From CAZBQG01 sp964493945 (GTDB taxonomy: Bacteria > Pseudomonadota > Alphaproteobacteria > Rhodospirillales > UBA2165): DNA of 15,044 nt. The translations under genes were made by a program, and so were the position numbers. The DNA is taken from positions 1 through 15,044 of the forward strand of contig CAZBQG010000096.1 in the NCBI GenBank assembly GCA_964493945.1. Reading direction: 5' to 3'. Positions 6,682-14,772 of the stretch are shown here, piece after piece. A model generated the notes under the pieces. The model made no database searches, was not told the DNA's origin, and saw nothing but the letters and a program-made list of their open reading frames with translations. Each line of letters starts with the position of its first letter. The stretch's first letter is position 1.

Positions 6682-7629
6682 ATGTTGCAAAGAATATTGC
6701 TGACCGGATTGATTTCCGGAGCGGTCGCCGGTGTCCTTTTGACGCTGGTTCATCTGGTTATGGTCCAGCCTCTCATCGCTCAGGCGGAAACCTATGAAAA
6801 CGCGGCCCCGGCCCCGGTTCAGGTGCCCGCTGCCCATACCCATCAGGGCGGTCTGGCCCACAGCCATGGGGGCGGTGGGATCATTCATACCCATGAAGCG
6901 GCCGGATCGGCCCACGCCCATGCGGCTGGCCTGAGCCACAGCCATGCCGGTGGCGCCATGGCCCACACTCATGAATCTGTCACCGCCCCGGTTCACAGCC
7001 ATGCAAATGGTCTGACTCACGCCCATGACGGCGGTCAGGCGGCCCACAGTTATGAAGCCCGTACCCACAGCCACGATCAAGCGGCTTGGGAGCCGGAAGA
7101 GGGTGCCGAACGGACGCTCTTCACCCTGCTATCGAATATTCTGGTAAGCATCGCCTATGGCCTGATTTTGGCCGCCGCCTGGGTCATGTTTGGCCGGCCC
7201 GAACGCATCTCCCACGGCCTGTTGTGGGGTGCGGCGGGCTTTGCCTGCTTTGCCTTCATGCCAGCCCTTGGGTTGCCGCCCGAATTGCCGGGTGCGGCGG
7301 CGGGTGATCTTGTGGCCCGCCAGACCTGGTGGCTGGGGACCGCTTTCGGGACCGCTATCGGATTGGGCCTTTGCGTCTTCTCGGCTAAATGGTCCATGCG
7401 TGTTGCGGGTGCGGCGGTCATCTTGCTGCCCCATGTTATCGGCGCGCCCCACGCGGAACTGGGTCAGGCCGGCAGCGCGCCGCCCGAATTGGCAGCCTAT
7501 TTCGTGATGGTATCCTTGTTTGCTTCGGCGGTCCTGTGGTCGGCCCTGGGCGTCGTTGGCGCCTATGTGGCGGCCCGCCTTGAGGTCACCGAAGATGCCC
7601 CCCTGGTGGCACCCAAGCCCAGCGCCTGA
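6682..7629 (+). CDS. cbtA: CbtA, cobalt transporter membrane subunit with expanded His-rich loop
   Basis: 315 residues with about five or six membrane helices: roughly 5-28, then a cluster between 148 and 297. After the first helix lies a long loop, residues 52-131, with nine HxH motifs (first at H52/H54, last at H129/H131) and one degenerate HSY. The motifs recur every 7-10 residues, separated by Gly/Ala-rich spacers. CbtA proteins usually carry a much shorter His-containing loop, so this copy is longer than I expect for the family. The loop probably captures cobalt outside the membrane; that is inference. GGGGG at 6672-6676 serves as the ribosome-binding site. It is co-transcribed with cbtB under the B12 riboswitch. 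Its stop is 6 bases from that of the convergent cobT. Confidence 0.9.
   Translation: MLQRILLTGLISGAVAGVLLTLVHLVMVQPLIAQAETYENAAPAPVQVPAAHTHQGGLAHSHGGGGIIHTHEAAGSAHAHAAGLSHSHAGGAMAHTHESVTAPVHSHANGLTHAHDGGQAAHSYEARTHSHDQAAWEPEEGAERTLFTLLSNILVSIAYGLILAAAWVMFGRPERISHGLLWGAAGFACFAFMPALGLPPELPGAAAGDLVARQTWWLGTAFGTAIGLGLCVFSAKWSMRVAGAAVILLPHVIGAPHAELGQAGSAPPELAAYFVMVSLFASAVLWSALGVVGAYVAARLEVTEDAPLVAPKPSA
6835..7074 (+). repeat. Imperfect tandem repeat encoding HxH units inside cbtA
   Basis: About ten units of 21-30 bases, each containing CACxxxCA(T/C)-type codon runs for His-x-His and GGC/GCC-rich spacers. Spacings between successive HxH starts are 8, 9, 9, 8, 9, 10, 8, 9 and 7 codons, the last two counting the degenerate HSY unit. 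The repeat is in frame throughout and codes protein, so it is neither a CRISPR array nor an intergenic repeat. Unit number could vary between strains by slippage or recombination. Confidence 0.85.
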
Positions 7630-7635
7630 GCTGCT

Positions 7636-8664
7636 TCAGTCTTTATCCGTAACGCCGGCCTCGCCGAAGGTCGCCATGCCCGCGTGGCAGGCCGCCGCCG
7701 TGCGCAGAACGCCGATGGCCAGGGCCGCACCCGATGCTTCGCCCAGGCGCATGCCGAAATCAAACAGAGGAACCTTCCCCAATTTCTCCAGCAGGCGTTT
7801 GTGCCCCGGCTCGGCCGAAACATGGCCCACAATGCAATGATCCAGCGCCGACGGGTTAACTGCGAACAAGGGGGCGGCGGCGGCGCAGGCGACAAAGCCG
7901 TCCAGCACCGCGGGCTGGCGCAGCGCCCGGGCGGCCAGGATGGCGCCAGCGATGGCCGCCAGCTCATGACCGCCCAGATGGCGCAATATTTCCAGACCGT
8001 CGCTCATGGCTTTTTTGTGAAGCTTCACGGCCCCGCCAATCACTTTAACCTTGTTGGCCAGGGCATCCCCCTCGACGCCGGTTCCGGGGCCGGCCCAGTC
8101 TGCGGCCTTGCCGCCGAAAAGCGCCATGCAGATGGCCGCCGCGGAGCTGGTATTGCCGATCCCCATTTCTCCCAGGCAGATCAGATCCTGGCCCGCCTCG
8201 ACCGCATTCATGCCAAGATTGGCCGCACCCGCCGCCTCCTCATCCGCCATGGCCGGCTCGACCGTAAAATCCTTGGTGGGGTTGTCCAGGCTCATGGAGA
8301 AGACGCGCAAGTCAGCACCCTGGGATTTGCAGATCTGGTTGATCGCTGCTCCACCGGCCTGAAAATTGCCGACCATCTGTTCGGTCACCTCGGCCGGATA
8401 GGCCGAAACGCCTTGCGCCGTAACCCCGTGATTGCCGGCAAACACCAGTGCGCGCACATTGTTCACGGCAGGCGGATGGCGACCCTGCCAGGTGGCCAGC
8501 CAAAGGGCGATTTCTTCCAGCCTGCCCAGGGATCCGGGGGGTTTGGTAAGATTTGGTTCGCGCTCCCGTGCCTTTTCGGCGGCGGCCTCGTCAGGTGGCG
8601 GCAGTTGGGCGAGGCGCTTGCGGAAATCATCGAGACTGGTAAGGGAAGCGCCTGTTTCGGCCAT
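7636..8664 (-). CDS. cobT: Nicotinate-nucleotide-dimethylbenzimidazole phosphoribosyltransferase
   Basis: 342 residues, full length. The enzyme transfers ribose phosphate from nicotinate mononucleotide to dimethylbenzimidazole, giving alpha-ribazole phosphate for the lower loop of B12. Visible motifs are KPPGSLGRLE (41-50), NHGVTAQGVSAYP (78-90), GEMGIGNTSSA (165-175) and RLGEASGA (306-313). E166 and E309 are 143 residues apart, matching the two key glutamates E174 and E317 of the Salmonella enzyme. The start at 8664 is preceded on its strand by AGGA at a good distance. It is transcribed away from cobS from a shared 97-base region and converges on cbtA. In Pseudomonas denitrificans naming this gene is cobU; it must not be confused with the chelatase subunit CobT. 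Confidence 0.96.
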   Translation of the reverse strand: MAETGASLTSLDDFRKRLAQLPPPDEAAAEKAREREPNLTKPPGSLGRLEEIALWLATWQGRHPPAVNNVRALVFAGNHGVTAQGVSAYPAEVTEQMVGNFQAGGAAINQICKSQGADLRVFSMSLDNPTKDFTVEPAMADEEAAGAANLGMNAVEAGQDLICLGEMGIGNTSSAAAICMALFGGKAADWAGPGTGVEGDALANKVKVIGGAVKLHKKAMSDGLEILRHLGGHELAAIAGAILAARALRQPAVLDGFVACAAAAPLFAVNPSALDHCIVGHVSAEPGHKRLLEKLGKVPLFDFGMRLGEASGAALAIGVLRTAAACHAGMATFGEAGVTDKD

Positions 8665-8685
8665 GACTGATCCTGATTACAAAAA

Positions 8686-8716
8686 TTCACAAGTTGGATG
8701 GAAGCCAAGGTAATAT
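8686..8716 (+). promoter_or_regulatory. Candidate promoter for cobS-cobC-cobU
   Basis: TTCACA (8686-8691) matches five of six bases of a -35 element. TAATAT (8711-8716) resembles a -10 element, but the 19-base spacer is longer than the usual 17. It lies in the only region available for starting the rightward cob transcript, between the divergent cobT and cobS. No riboswitch is seen here. Confidence 0.3.
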
Positions 8717-8731
8717 AGAAAGCATGAGGCT

Positions 8732-8745
8732 TTTGAAAGTTCAAA
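8732..8745. promoter_or_regulatory. Perfect inverted repeat upstream of cobS, possible operator
   Basis: TTTGAA-AG-TTCAAA is a perfect 6-base inverted repeat with a 2-base centre. The loop is too small for a stable RNA hairpin, so a protein-binding DNA site is more natural. It lies in the shared cobT/cobS upstream region, just ahead of the cobS ribosome-binding site and downstream of the candidate promoter. The regulator is unknown. Confidence 0.35.
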
Positions 8746-8747
8746 CC

Positions 8748-8764
8748 GAGAGGGTACGGCTTTG
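8748..8764 (+). promoter_or_regulatory. Ribosome-binding site fixing a TTG start for cobS
   Basis: The purine run GAGAGGG ends at 8754, 7 bases before a TTG at 8762. The first in-frame ATG is at 8774, 19 bases after the run, too far for good initiation. The TTG is therefore the better start. Confidence 0.65.
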
Positions 8765-9565
8765 AGCGATGAAATGGACAAAGACGGGTTGGATTTGGGC
8801 GGCCATGGCGGCTTGCTCGATGAACTCAATGTCTGTATCAGCTTCCTGACCCGCGTGCCGGTGATTGTCTTCATCGGCTCGGACGGTGGCGCCGTGGCGG
8901 GTGCTTCACGGTTTTTTCCGGTGGTTGGCGCGGGTGTCGGGGCCTCCGGCGCATTGATTCTGATGATATTTATCGGGTTGGGGCTGCCCGCCGCCGCCTC
9001 ATCGCTGCTGGCTTTGGGCGCTATGGCGCTGCTCACCGGCGGGCTGCACGAAGACGGGCTGGCCGATAGTTTTGACGGGCTGGGTGCCGGCAAGACCCGC
9101 GAAGAAACCCTGGAAATCATGCGCGATAGCCGCATCGGCACCTATGGCGTCTTGGGGCTTATCTTTACCGTCGGTCTCCGCTGGGCGGGATTGGCCGCAC
9201 TTGTGGCGGTGGATTGGTGGGCGGGGGCGCTCACGCTTATCGCCGCGGCCTCCCTTTCGCGGGGCATGTTGCCGGCCCTGATGCGTCATGTACCACCGGC
9301 CCGCACCGACGGGCTGAGCGCCGGCGCGGGCATCCCCGAATTTGACCGGGTCGCCCTGGCCGCCTTGATCGGTGCCGCCATCGCCATCCTGTGCCTGGGT
9401 TTCGGCTTGGGGATTTTGGTTGTTGGCGTGGGTGGCGGGCTGGCCGCCCTCTTCGCCTATTGGGCCTTTCGGCGGATCGGGGGGCAGACCGGGGATATTC
9501 TGGGCGCCGCCCAGCAAATCGTCGAAACCGGCATTTTCTTGACCTCCGCCGCGATTTTGGCATGA
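8762..9565 (+). CDS. cobS: Adenosylcobinamide-GDP ribazoletransferase (cobalamin synthase)
   Basis: 267 residues; an integral membrane enzyme that joins adenosylcobinamide-GDP with alpha-ribazole (or its phosphate), the last assembly step of B12. It shows the family SFLTRVP near the N-terminus and the active-site block with LTGGLHEDGLADSFDGLGAG followed by a MRDSRIGTYG segment. Several hydrophobic helices fill the rest. I use the TTG start because of its ribosome-binding site; the ATG start would shorten the protein by four residues. Its stop overlaps the cobC start (ATGA), so the two are translationally coupled. The name follows E. coli/Salmonella usage; the P. denitrificans name is cobV. 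It is divergent from cobT, which makes its alpha-ribazole phosphate co-substrate. Confidence 0.95.
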   Translation: MSDEMDKDGLDLGGHGGLLDELNVCISFLTRVPVIVFIGSDGGAVAGASRFFPVVGAGVGASGALILMIFIGLGLPAAASSLLALGAMALLTGGLHEDGLADSFDGLGAGKTREETLEIMRDSRIGTYGVLGLIFTVGLRWAGLAALVAVDWWAGALTLIAAASLSRGMLPALMRHVPPARTDGLSAGAGIPEFDRVALAALIGAAIAILCLGFGLGILVVGVGGGLAALFAYWAFRRIGGQTGDILGAAQQIVETGIFLTSAAILA

Positions 9566-10149
9566 GCGCGGAAACAAGATGGTGGTGGATCCGCCATGCC
9601 CCGGCGGGTAGCGCCGAAGGACTGATCCTGGGCCAAGACGACCGCTCCATCGATCCTTTGGACAATGGCGCGGTTGAAAGGCTGGCACCCCATTTGCCCA
9701 AAGATGCCATCTGGCTGAGCAGCACCCTGTTGCGTACGGCTGAGACCGCGGCGGCGCTGGGCCAGCCGGACCCGGCAAAAATCCAAGCCTTCAACGAGCA
9801 GCATTTCGGCATCTGGCAGGGGCGCCGCTGGGCCGATCTGACCGATGAGGAGGCCGTGCCTTTTTGGTCCGATTACGCCAATAAAGCACCCCCCGGAGGA
9901 GAAAGCTTCGGCCAGATGGCGGACCGGGTTTGGGAGCAAATTGATATCCTGAACAAGACTCATAATGGGCGCAACATTGTCGCCGTCGCCCATGCGGGCA
10001 CCATCCGGGCGGCGTTGGGCCTGGCCCTGGACCTCAAGCCAAAATCGGCCCTGTCCCTGATCATCGATCCCCTGTCACTGAGCCGCATCGATGCCTTCGC
10101 GGGTACGGAGGAAGTGGCTTGGCGGGTTCTGGGAGTGAATTTGAAATGA
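9562..10149 (+). CDS. cobC: Histidine-phosphatase family protein, probable alpha-ribazole phosphatase
   Basis: 195 residues, the size of a phosphoglycerate-mutase-like phosphatase. The catalytic histidine is H12 in WWWIRHAPAG; R58 (LLRTAET), E79 near HFGIWQG, and H144 (AVAHAGT) complete the usual phosphate pocket. The classical RHG reads RHA here. Alone, the family could dephosphorylate many small phosphates. Its position between cobS and cobU, coupled to both by ATGA overlaps, points to alpha-ribazole-5'-phosphate dephosphorylation or removal of phosphate from the product of the CobS reaction. Longer upstream starts would lie within cobS, so the start at the ATGA is preferred. Confidence is high for the fold and good for the role. 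Confidence 0.85.
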   Translation: MSAETRWWWIRHAPAGSAEGLILGQDDRSIDPLDNGAVERLAPHLPKDAIWLSSTLLRTAETAAALGQPDPAKIQAFNEQHFGIWQGRRWADLTDEEAVPFWSDYANKAPPGGESFGQMADRVWEQIDILNKTHNGRNIVAVAHAGTIRAALGLALDLKPKSALSLIIDPLSLSRIDAFAGTEEVAWRVLGVNLK

Positions 10150-10646
10150 GCGGCGGAACAACCCTGGTTCTGGGTGGCGCCCGGTCGGGCAAAAGCGCAT
10201 ATGCCGAAAAGCTTATGCAGGATGGCGGTATTTACCTGGCGACCGCCCAGGCGCTGGACGATGAAATGGCGGCGCGCATTCAGGTGCACAAAGAGCGGCG
10301 CGGTGATGATTGGGCATTAATTGAAGAGCCACTTCATTTGGCCGAACGTTTAGCAGAACTTTCGCAGGAGCGCCCGGTGCTGGTGGATTGCCTTACATTG
10401 TGGCTGTCAAATGTCGTGCTTGCCGAACGGGACGCCAAGGAGGATATAGAGCGGCTCGCCACCTGTTTGGAGGCATCGGATCTGACCACCGTTCTGGTTT
10501 CCAGCGAGGTGGGCGCGGGCATCGTGCCCGAAAACGCACTGGCCAGAACTTACCGCGATCTGGCCGGGCTGATGAACCAGAGAATGGCGGGGCTGGCCGG
10601 CCAGGTTTATCTGGTGACGGCGGGCATCGCGCAAAAACTGAAATGA
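10146..10646 (+). CDS. cobU: Adenosylcobinamide kinase / adenosylcobinamide-phosphate guanylyltransferase
   Basis: 166 residues; the bifunctional enzyme that phosphorylates adenosylcobinamide and then attaches GMP, making the activated substrate for CobS. A P-loop GGARSGKS (10-17) opens the protein. H48 in IQVHKERR corresponds to the histidine guanylylated in the Salmonella enzyme. VDCLTLWLSN (80-89) and VSSEVGAGIVP (118-128) are further family blocks. Length is normal. The start overlaps the cobC stop (ATGA); an upstream in-frame ATG at 10119 lies inside cobC and is less likely. The P. denitrificans name is cobP. cobW follows after 30 bases. Confidence 0.96.
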   Translation: MSGGTTLVLGGARSGKSAYAEKLMQDGGIYLATAQALDDEMAARIQVHKERRGDDWALIEEPLHLAERLAELSQERPVLVDCLTLWLSNVVLAERDAKEDIERLATCLEASDLTTVLVSSEVGAGIVPENALARTYRDLAGLMNQRMAGLAGQVYLVTAGIAQKLK

Positions 10647-10676
10647 TGCCTATATAGGGGTTGGAGGAAGAGCTGA

Positions 10677-11714
10677 ATGCAGGGAACGCAAAAAGTTCCG
10701 GTTACCGTGATCACCGGTTTCCTGGGGGCCGGCAAGACCAGCCTGATCCGTCATTTGCTGGAAAAAGCGAATGGCAAGAGACTGGCGCTGATCATTAATG
10801 AGTTTGGCGATCTGGGAGTGGATGGGGAACTCCTCAAAGGATGCGGCGATGAGACTTGTTCGGAAGACGATATCGTTGAGCTGACCAATGGCTGCCTCTG
10901 CTGCACCGTCGCCGAAGATTTTATCCCCACGCTGGAAGCCCTTCTCGACCGCCCCGAACGCCCCGATCATATCGTCATAGAGACTTCCGGTCTGGCCCTG
11001 CCCAAGCCCCTGGTCAAAGCCTTCGGCTGGCCCGAAATCCGCTCGCGCACCACGGTCGATGGGGTGGTCACCGTGGTCGATGGGCCCGCCGTCCGGGCCG
11101 GATTGTTCGCCGACGACCCGGAACTCATCACCGCCCAGCGAATCGAGGATGAAAATCTGGATCATGACAGCCCGCTGGAAGAATTGTTCACAGATCAATT
11201 GGCCGCAGCCGATCTCGTCGTGCTGGGCAAGACCGACCTGATGGATGCGGCGGGCACCGATCATGTGATGGGTGTGGTGGGACGGGAAACCCGGCCTGCC
11301 GTCAAGGCCCTGGCGGTCAGTCATGGCCGGCTGGACCCGGCCCTAGTTCTGGGTCTGGAGGCTGCCGCCGAAGATGATCTGGAGGGGCGGAAATCCGTCC
11401 ATGACGATCTGGATGGGGAACATGATCACGATGATTTCGAAAGCTTCGTGTTTGACGTGGAAACCGTAACCGAGGCTGCCCAGATCGTCGCCCGGACGGC
11501 CAAGATTTTGGCCATGCCCGGCGTCTTGCGCATCAAGGGTGCCGTCGAAGTAACTGGCAAGCCGGCTCGTCTGGTGGTCCAGGGCGTGGGCCCCCGGGTG
11601 GATCATTATTATGACCGGGTCTGGGAGGATGGCGAAATCCGCGTTGGCCGGCTGGTGGTGATCGGCCTCACCGGGTTGGATGCCGCCGCCATCGAGGCCG
11701 GCCTCAAGGGTTGA
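10677..11714 (+). CDS. cobW: CobW, COG0523 GTPase metallochaperone for cobalt
   Basis: 345 residues. The P-loop is TGFLGAGKTS (13-22), and the metal-binding CxCC motif is C73-L-C75-C76 (NGCLCC) followed by the switch region IETSGL (101-106). A His/Asp-rich stretch, GEHDHDD (247-253), and a C-terminal CobW-type domain follow. The family's metal-GTPase members deliver metal; CobW is associated with Co(II) supply to the aerobic cobaltochelatase, which fits its position 12 bases upstream of cobN. The guanine-specificity motif, usually NKTD, reads GKTD at 184-187, which may weaken or alter nucleotide choice. The start at 10677 has GGAGGAAG at 10663-10670. The gene is probably in the cobS-cobC-cobU transcript. 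Confidence 0.94.
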   Translation: MQGTQKVPVTVITGFLGAGKTSLIRHLLEKANGKRLALIINEFGDLGVDGELLKGCGDETCSEDDIVELTNGCLCCTVAEDFIPTLEALLDRPERPDHIVIETSGLALPKPLVKAFGWPEIRSRTTVDGVVTVVDGPAVRAGLFADDPELITAQRIEDENLDHDSPLEELFTDQLAAADLVVLGKTDLMDAAGTDHVMGVVGRETRPAVKALAVSHGRLDPALVLGLEAAAEDDLEGRKSVHDDLDGEHDHDDFESFVFDVETVTEAAQIVARTAKILAMPGVLRIKGAVEVTGKPARLVVQGVGPRVDHYYDRVWEDGEIRVGRLVVIGLTGLDAAAIEAGLKG

Positions 11715-11726
11715 GCGCTACAACCC

Positions 11727-14700
11727 ATGCATCTTCTTCTCACACAGCCGGGGCAGGTGGATGACGGCACGGAGTCCGTCGATCTCGGCCAATCGCCAGG
11801 CGACATCGTGGTGCTTTCCGCCGCCACCAGCGATCTGGCCGTCCTGTCGGCCGCCCATGCCCGCATGGGAGATGACGGGCCAAGTCTCCGCCTCGCCAAT
11901 CTCATGCAATTGGGCCACAACATGTCGGTGGACCTTTACCTGGAACAGACCATCGCCGGGGCGCGGCTGGTGGTGGTCAGGCTTTTGGGCGGGATCGGCT
12001 ATTGGCCCTATGGGGTGGAACAGCTAAGCGCCCTTTGCAGGGAACAAAACATCGCCCTGGCCGTGGTGCCAGGCGATGATCATCCGGACCTGGAACTGGC
12101 CCAAAGCTCCACCCTGCCGGCCGATGCCTGTCACAAGTTGTGGCAATATTGCGCCCATGGCGGGCGGGCCAACGCCGAAAATTTTCTCAAATACGGCGCC
12201 CATCTTCTGGGCTTTTATGCCGAGTGGCGGGAGCCGGCGCCACTTATTAGGGCTGGGATTTATTGGCCGGGCGAAGACGCACCGGGCCTGGAAGAACTCC
12301 GCGCCCATTGGGTGGCTGGCCAACCGGTGGCGGCGATCATCTTTTACCGGGCCCTGGTTCAGGCTGAGGATCTGGCCCCGGTGGATGCCCTGATCCAGGC
12401 CCTGGCGGCGCGCCGGTTGAACCCCTTGCCTATATTTGCCGGCAGCATGAAGGATGGGGCGAGCGGCGAGCTGATCCGTTCGCTGATGGCTGAGGCACAG
12501 GTGCAGGCCGTGTTCAACCTGACCGGATTCGCCATCTCCACACCGGGCCAGGATGGCACGGATACTCATTTAACCGAAATCGGGCGCCCGGTCCTGCAGG
12601 TCATTCTGTCGGGCGGCGCGCGCGAGGCGTGGGAAGAAGGCACGCAAGGGTTATCGCCCCGCGACCTGGCCATGAATGTGGCCTTGCCGGAGGTGGATGG
12701 GCGGATCATCACCCGGGCCATTTCCTTCAAACAGGCGGCCCACTTCGACGCCAGCACTGAAGTCGCCGTGCTGCGCCATGAACCCATTGTCCATCGTGTC
12801 GATTTCGTTGCCGATTTGGGGGCCGCCTGGGTCCGGCTAGGACGCGCCGCACCCACTGAGCGGCGTATCGGCGTGGTGGTCGCCAATTATCCCAACCGGG
12901 ACGGACGCCTCGGCAATGGGGTGGGGCTGGATACACCTGCCTCCATCGGGCGGCTCTTCCAGCGCCTGACCGAAGCGGATTACGATTTGGGCGCCGGGCC
13001 GCCAATGAATTCGAAGGCGGTAATGGATCATCTGTTGGCCGGGCCCAGCAACGCGCCGGGCGAACGTGAGGGCGGCGTTGATTTCGCGCTTAATGATTAT
13101 CTGGATTTTTTTCATGCCCTTCCGGATGAAGTGCGGGCGGGCGTGAAAGACCGCTGGGGAGCCCCCGAAAGTGATCCTTTCTTTGTGGACGGAAGCTTCC
13201 GTCTGGCCGTTCATCAATTCGGCAATCTGGCCCTGGCGATCCAGCCGGCGCGTGGCTACAACATCGACCCCCTCGGCACCTATCACGACCCCGATCTGGT
13301 GCCGCCCCATGGTTATTTGGCCTTTTATGCCTGGCTGCGGTCAGAGTTCGATGCCCATGCCGTCATTCATTTTGGCAAGCATGGCAATCTGGAATGGCTG
13401 CCGGGCAAGGCCCTGGCCCTGGACCGGACTTGCTTTCCCGAAGCAGCACTGGGCCCCATGCCCCATCTATATCCCTTCATCGTCAATGATCCGGGTGAGG
13501 GGACCCAGGCCAAGAGGCGGGCCGGTGCGGTCATCCTGGATCATCTGACGCCACCCCTGACCCGGGCGGAAAGCTATGGGCCGCTCCGCGATCTGGAACA
13601 GTTGGTCGATGAATATTATCAGGCCGCCGGCATGGATCTCCGACGCCTGAAATTGCTGGGTGGACAGATTCTGGAAATCAGCCGGCGCATCGGGTTGGAC
13701 CGGGAAGTGGGCATCGGCGATGGCGACGGGGAAATGGAAGCCCTCTCCAAAATCGACAATTATCTTTGTGAATTGAAGGAATTGCAGATCAGGGACGGGC
13801 TGCATGTGTTTGGGCTGGCACCCGAAGGAGGCTTGGCCACCGATTTGCTCATCGCCCTGACCCGCATTCCCAGAGGCGACGGCGAAGGGGGCAATCAGTC
13901 ACTCATACGCGCCCTGGCAAATGATCTGGGCATGACCGGCTTCGATCCCCTGGATTGTGCCATGGGCGATCCCTGGACCGGACCCCGGCCCGAATGTCTG
14001 GAAATATGCGAAGGGGATTGGCGCACGTTGGGCGATACGGTGGAGCGGCTGGAATTGCTGGCCCAGGGATTGGTCGGTGGCGAACGGGAGCCTGATGGGG
14101 TTTGGCGGCAAACAGGCGCCGTGCTGGATTTCATCAGACATCAACTGGCCCCCACCGTCACGGGCTGCGGCGAGGCCGAATTGGACGGGCTGCTCACCGG
14201 GCTGGATGGGCGCTTCGTGGCCCCCGGCCCGTCGGGTGCGCCCAGCCGGGGGCGGTTGGATACCCTGCCGACGGGGCGGAATTTCCACGCCGTCGATGTG
14301 CGGGCCGTACCCACCCCGGCGGCCTGGGAGCTGGGCTGGAAATCGGCGGGGCTTTTGATCGAACGCCATTTCCAGGACCATGGCGATTATCCCAGGCGCC
14401 TGGCCCTTTCCGCCTGGGGGACGGCCAATATGCGCACGGGCGGCGACGATATCGCGCAGGCTCTGGCCCTCATGGGGGTCCGCCCCCAATGGGACAAGCA
14501 GGCCGGGCGGGTGGTTGGCTTCGAAATCATGCCACTCGATGTTTTGGACCGGCCCCGGGTGGATGTGGTGTTCCGGGTCTCGGGTTTCTTCCGGGATGCC
14601 TTCCCGGGCCAGGTGGATCTACTGGACAGCGCCGCCCGCGCCGTCGCCGCCCTGGACGAGCCGCCCAACCTCAACCCCCTGGCCAGCCAGGTGGCCGAAG

Positions 14701-14762
14701 ATGTGGAACATCTCATGAAGGATGGCGTGGATGCGGATACCGCCAGTATGCGGGCCGGCTAC
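11727..14762 (+). CDS. cobN: Cobaltochelatase subunit CobN, N-terminal 1012 residues before assembly gap
   Basis: The large subunit of the ATP-dependent aerobic cobaltochelatase, which binds hydrogenobyrinic acid a,c-diamide and inserts cobalt with the help of an AAA+ CobS/CobT motor (not in this window). Family blocks include YPNRDGRLGNGVGLDTPAS (near residue 387), HFGKHGNLEWLPGK (from H548), a GRNFHAVDVRAVP segment (near 850) and LSAWGTANMRTGGDD (near 893). The start ATG lies 12 bases after cobW but has only a poor Shine-Dalgarno sequence (AAGGG at 11706-11710, far upstream), so it probably relies on coupling to cobW. The frame runs cleanly to 14762 and then meets ten Ns. Reading through the Ns in the same frame reaches a false stop at 14808-14810; the true continuation is in another frame after the gap. 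Confidence 0.96.
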
Positions 14763-14772
14763 NNNNNNNNNN
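14763..14772. other. Assembly gap (ten Ns) inside cobN
   Basis: Ten unknown bases break cobN. The protein before the gap ends ...MRAGY and after it resumes GAYGAGLQ in a frame that differs by one, so ten is not the real length. From memory of CobN and related chelatase sequences, about seven residues (RVFGSKP-like) are expected here, which would be 21 bases. The gap is therefore probably a placeholder. Confidence 0.9.

Noticed and set aside
6835..7074. Repeated CAC/CAT-rich units considered as a CRISPR or intergenic repeat
   Set aside because: Units vary in length, are all in frame and encode HxH motifs within CbtA.
7625..7645. CTGA-loop-TCAG hairpin followed by TCTTT between cbtA and cobT, as a bidirectional terminator
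   Set aside because: Only a 4-base stem formed largely by the two stop codons; too weak to support a terminator.
7684..8670. Long plus-strand open frame (328 codons) opposite cobT
   Set aside because: It is the antisense shadow of a clear cobT gene in GC-rich DNA; no family motifs and no ribosome-binding site.
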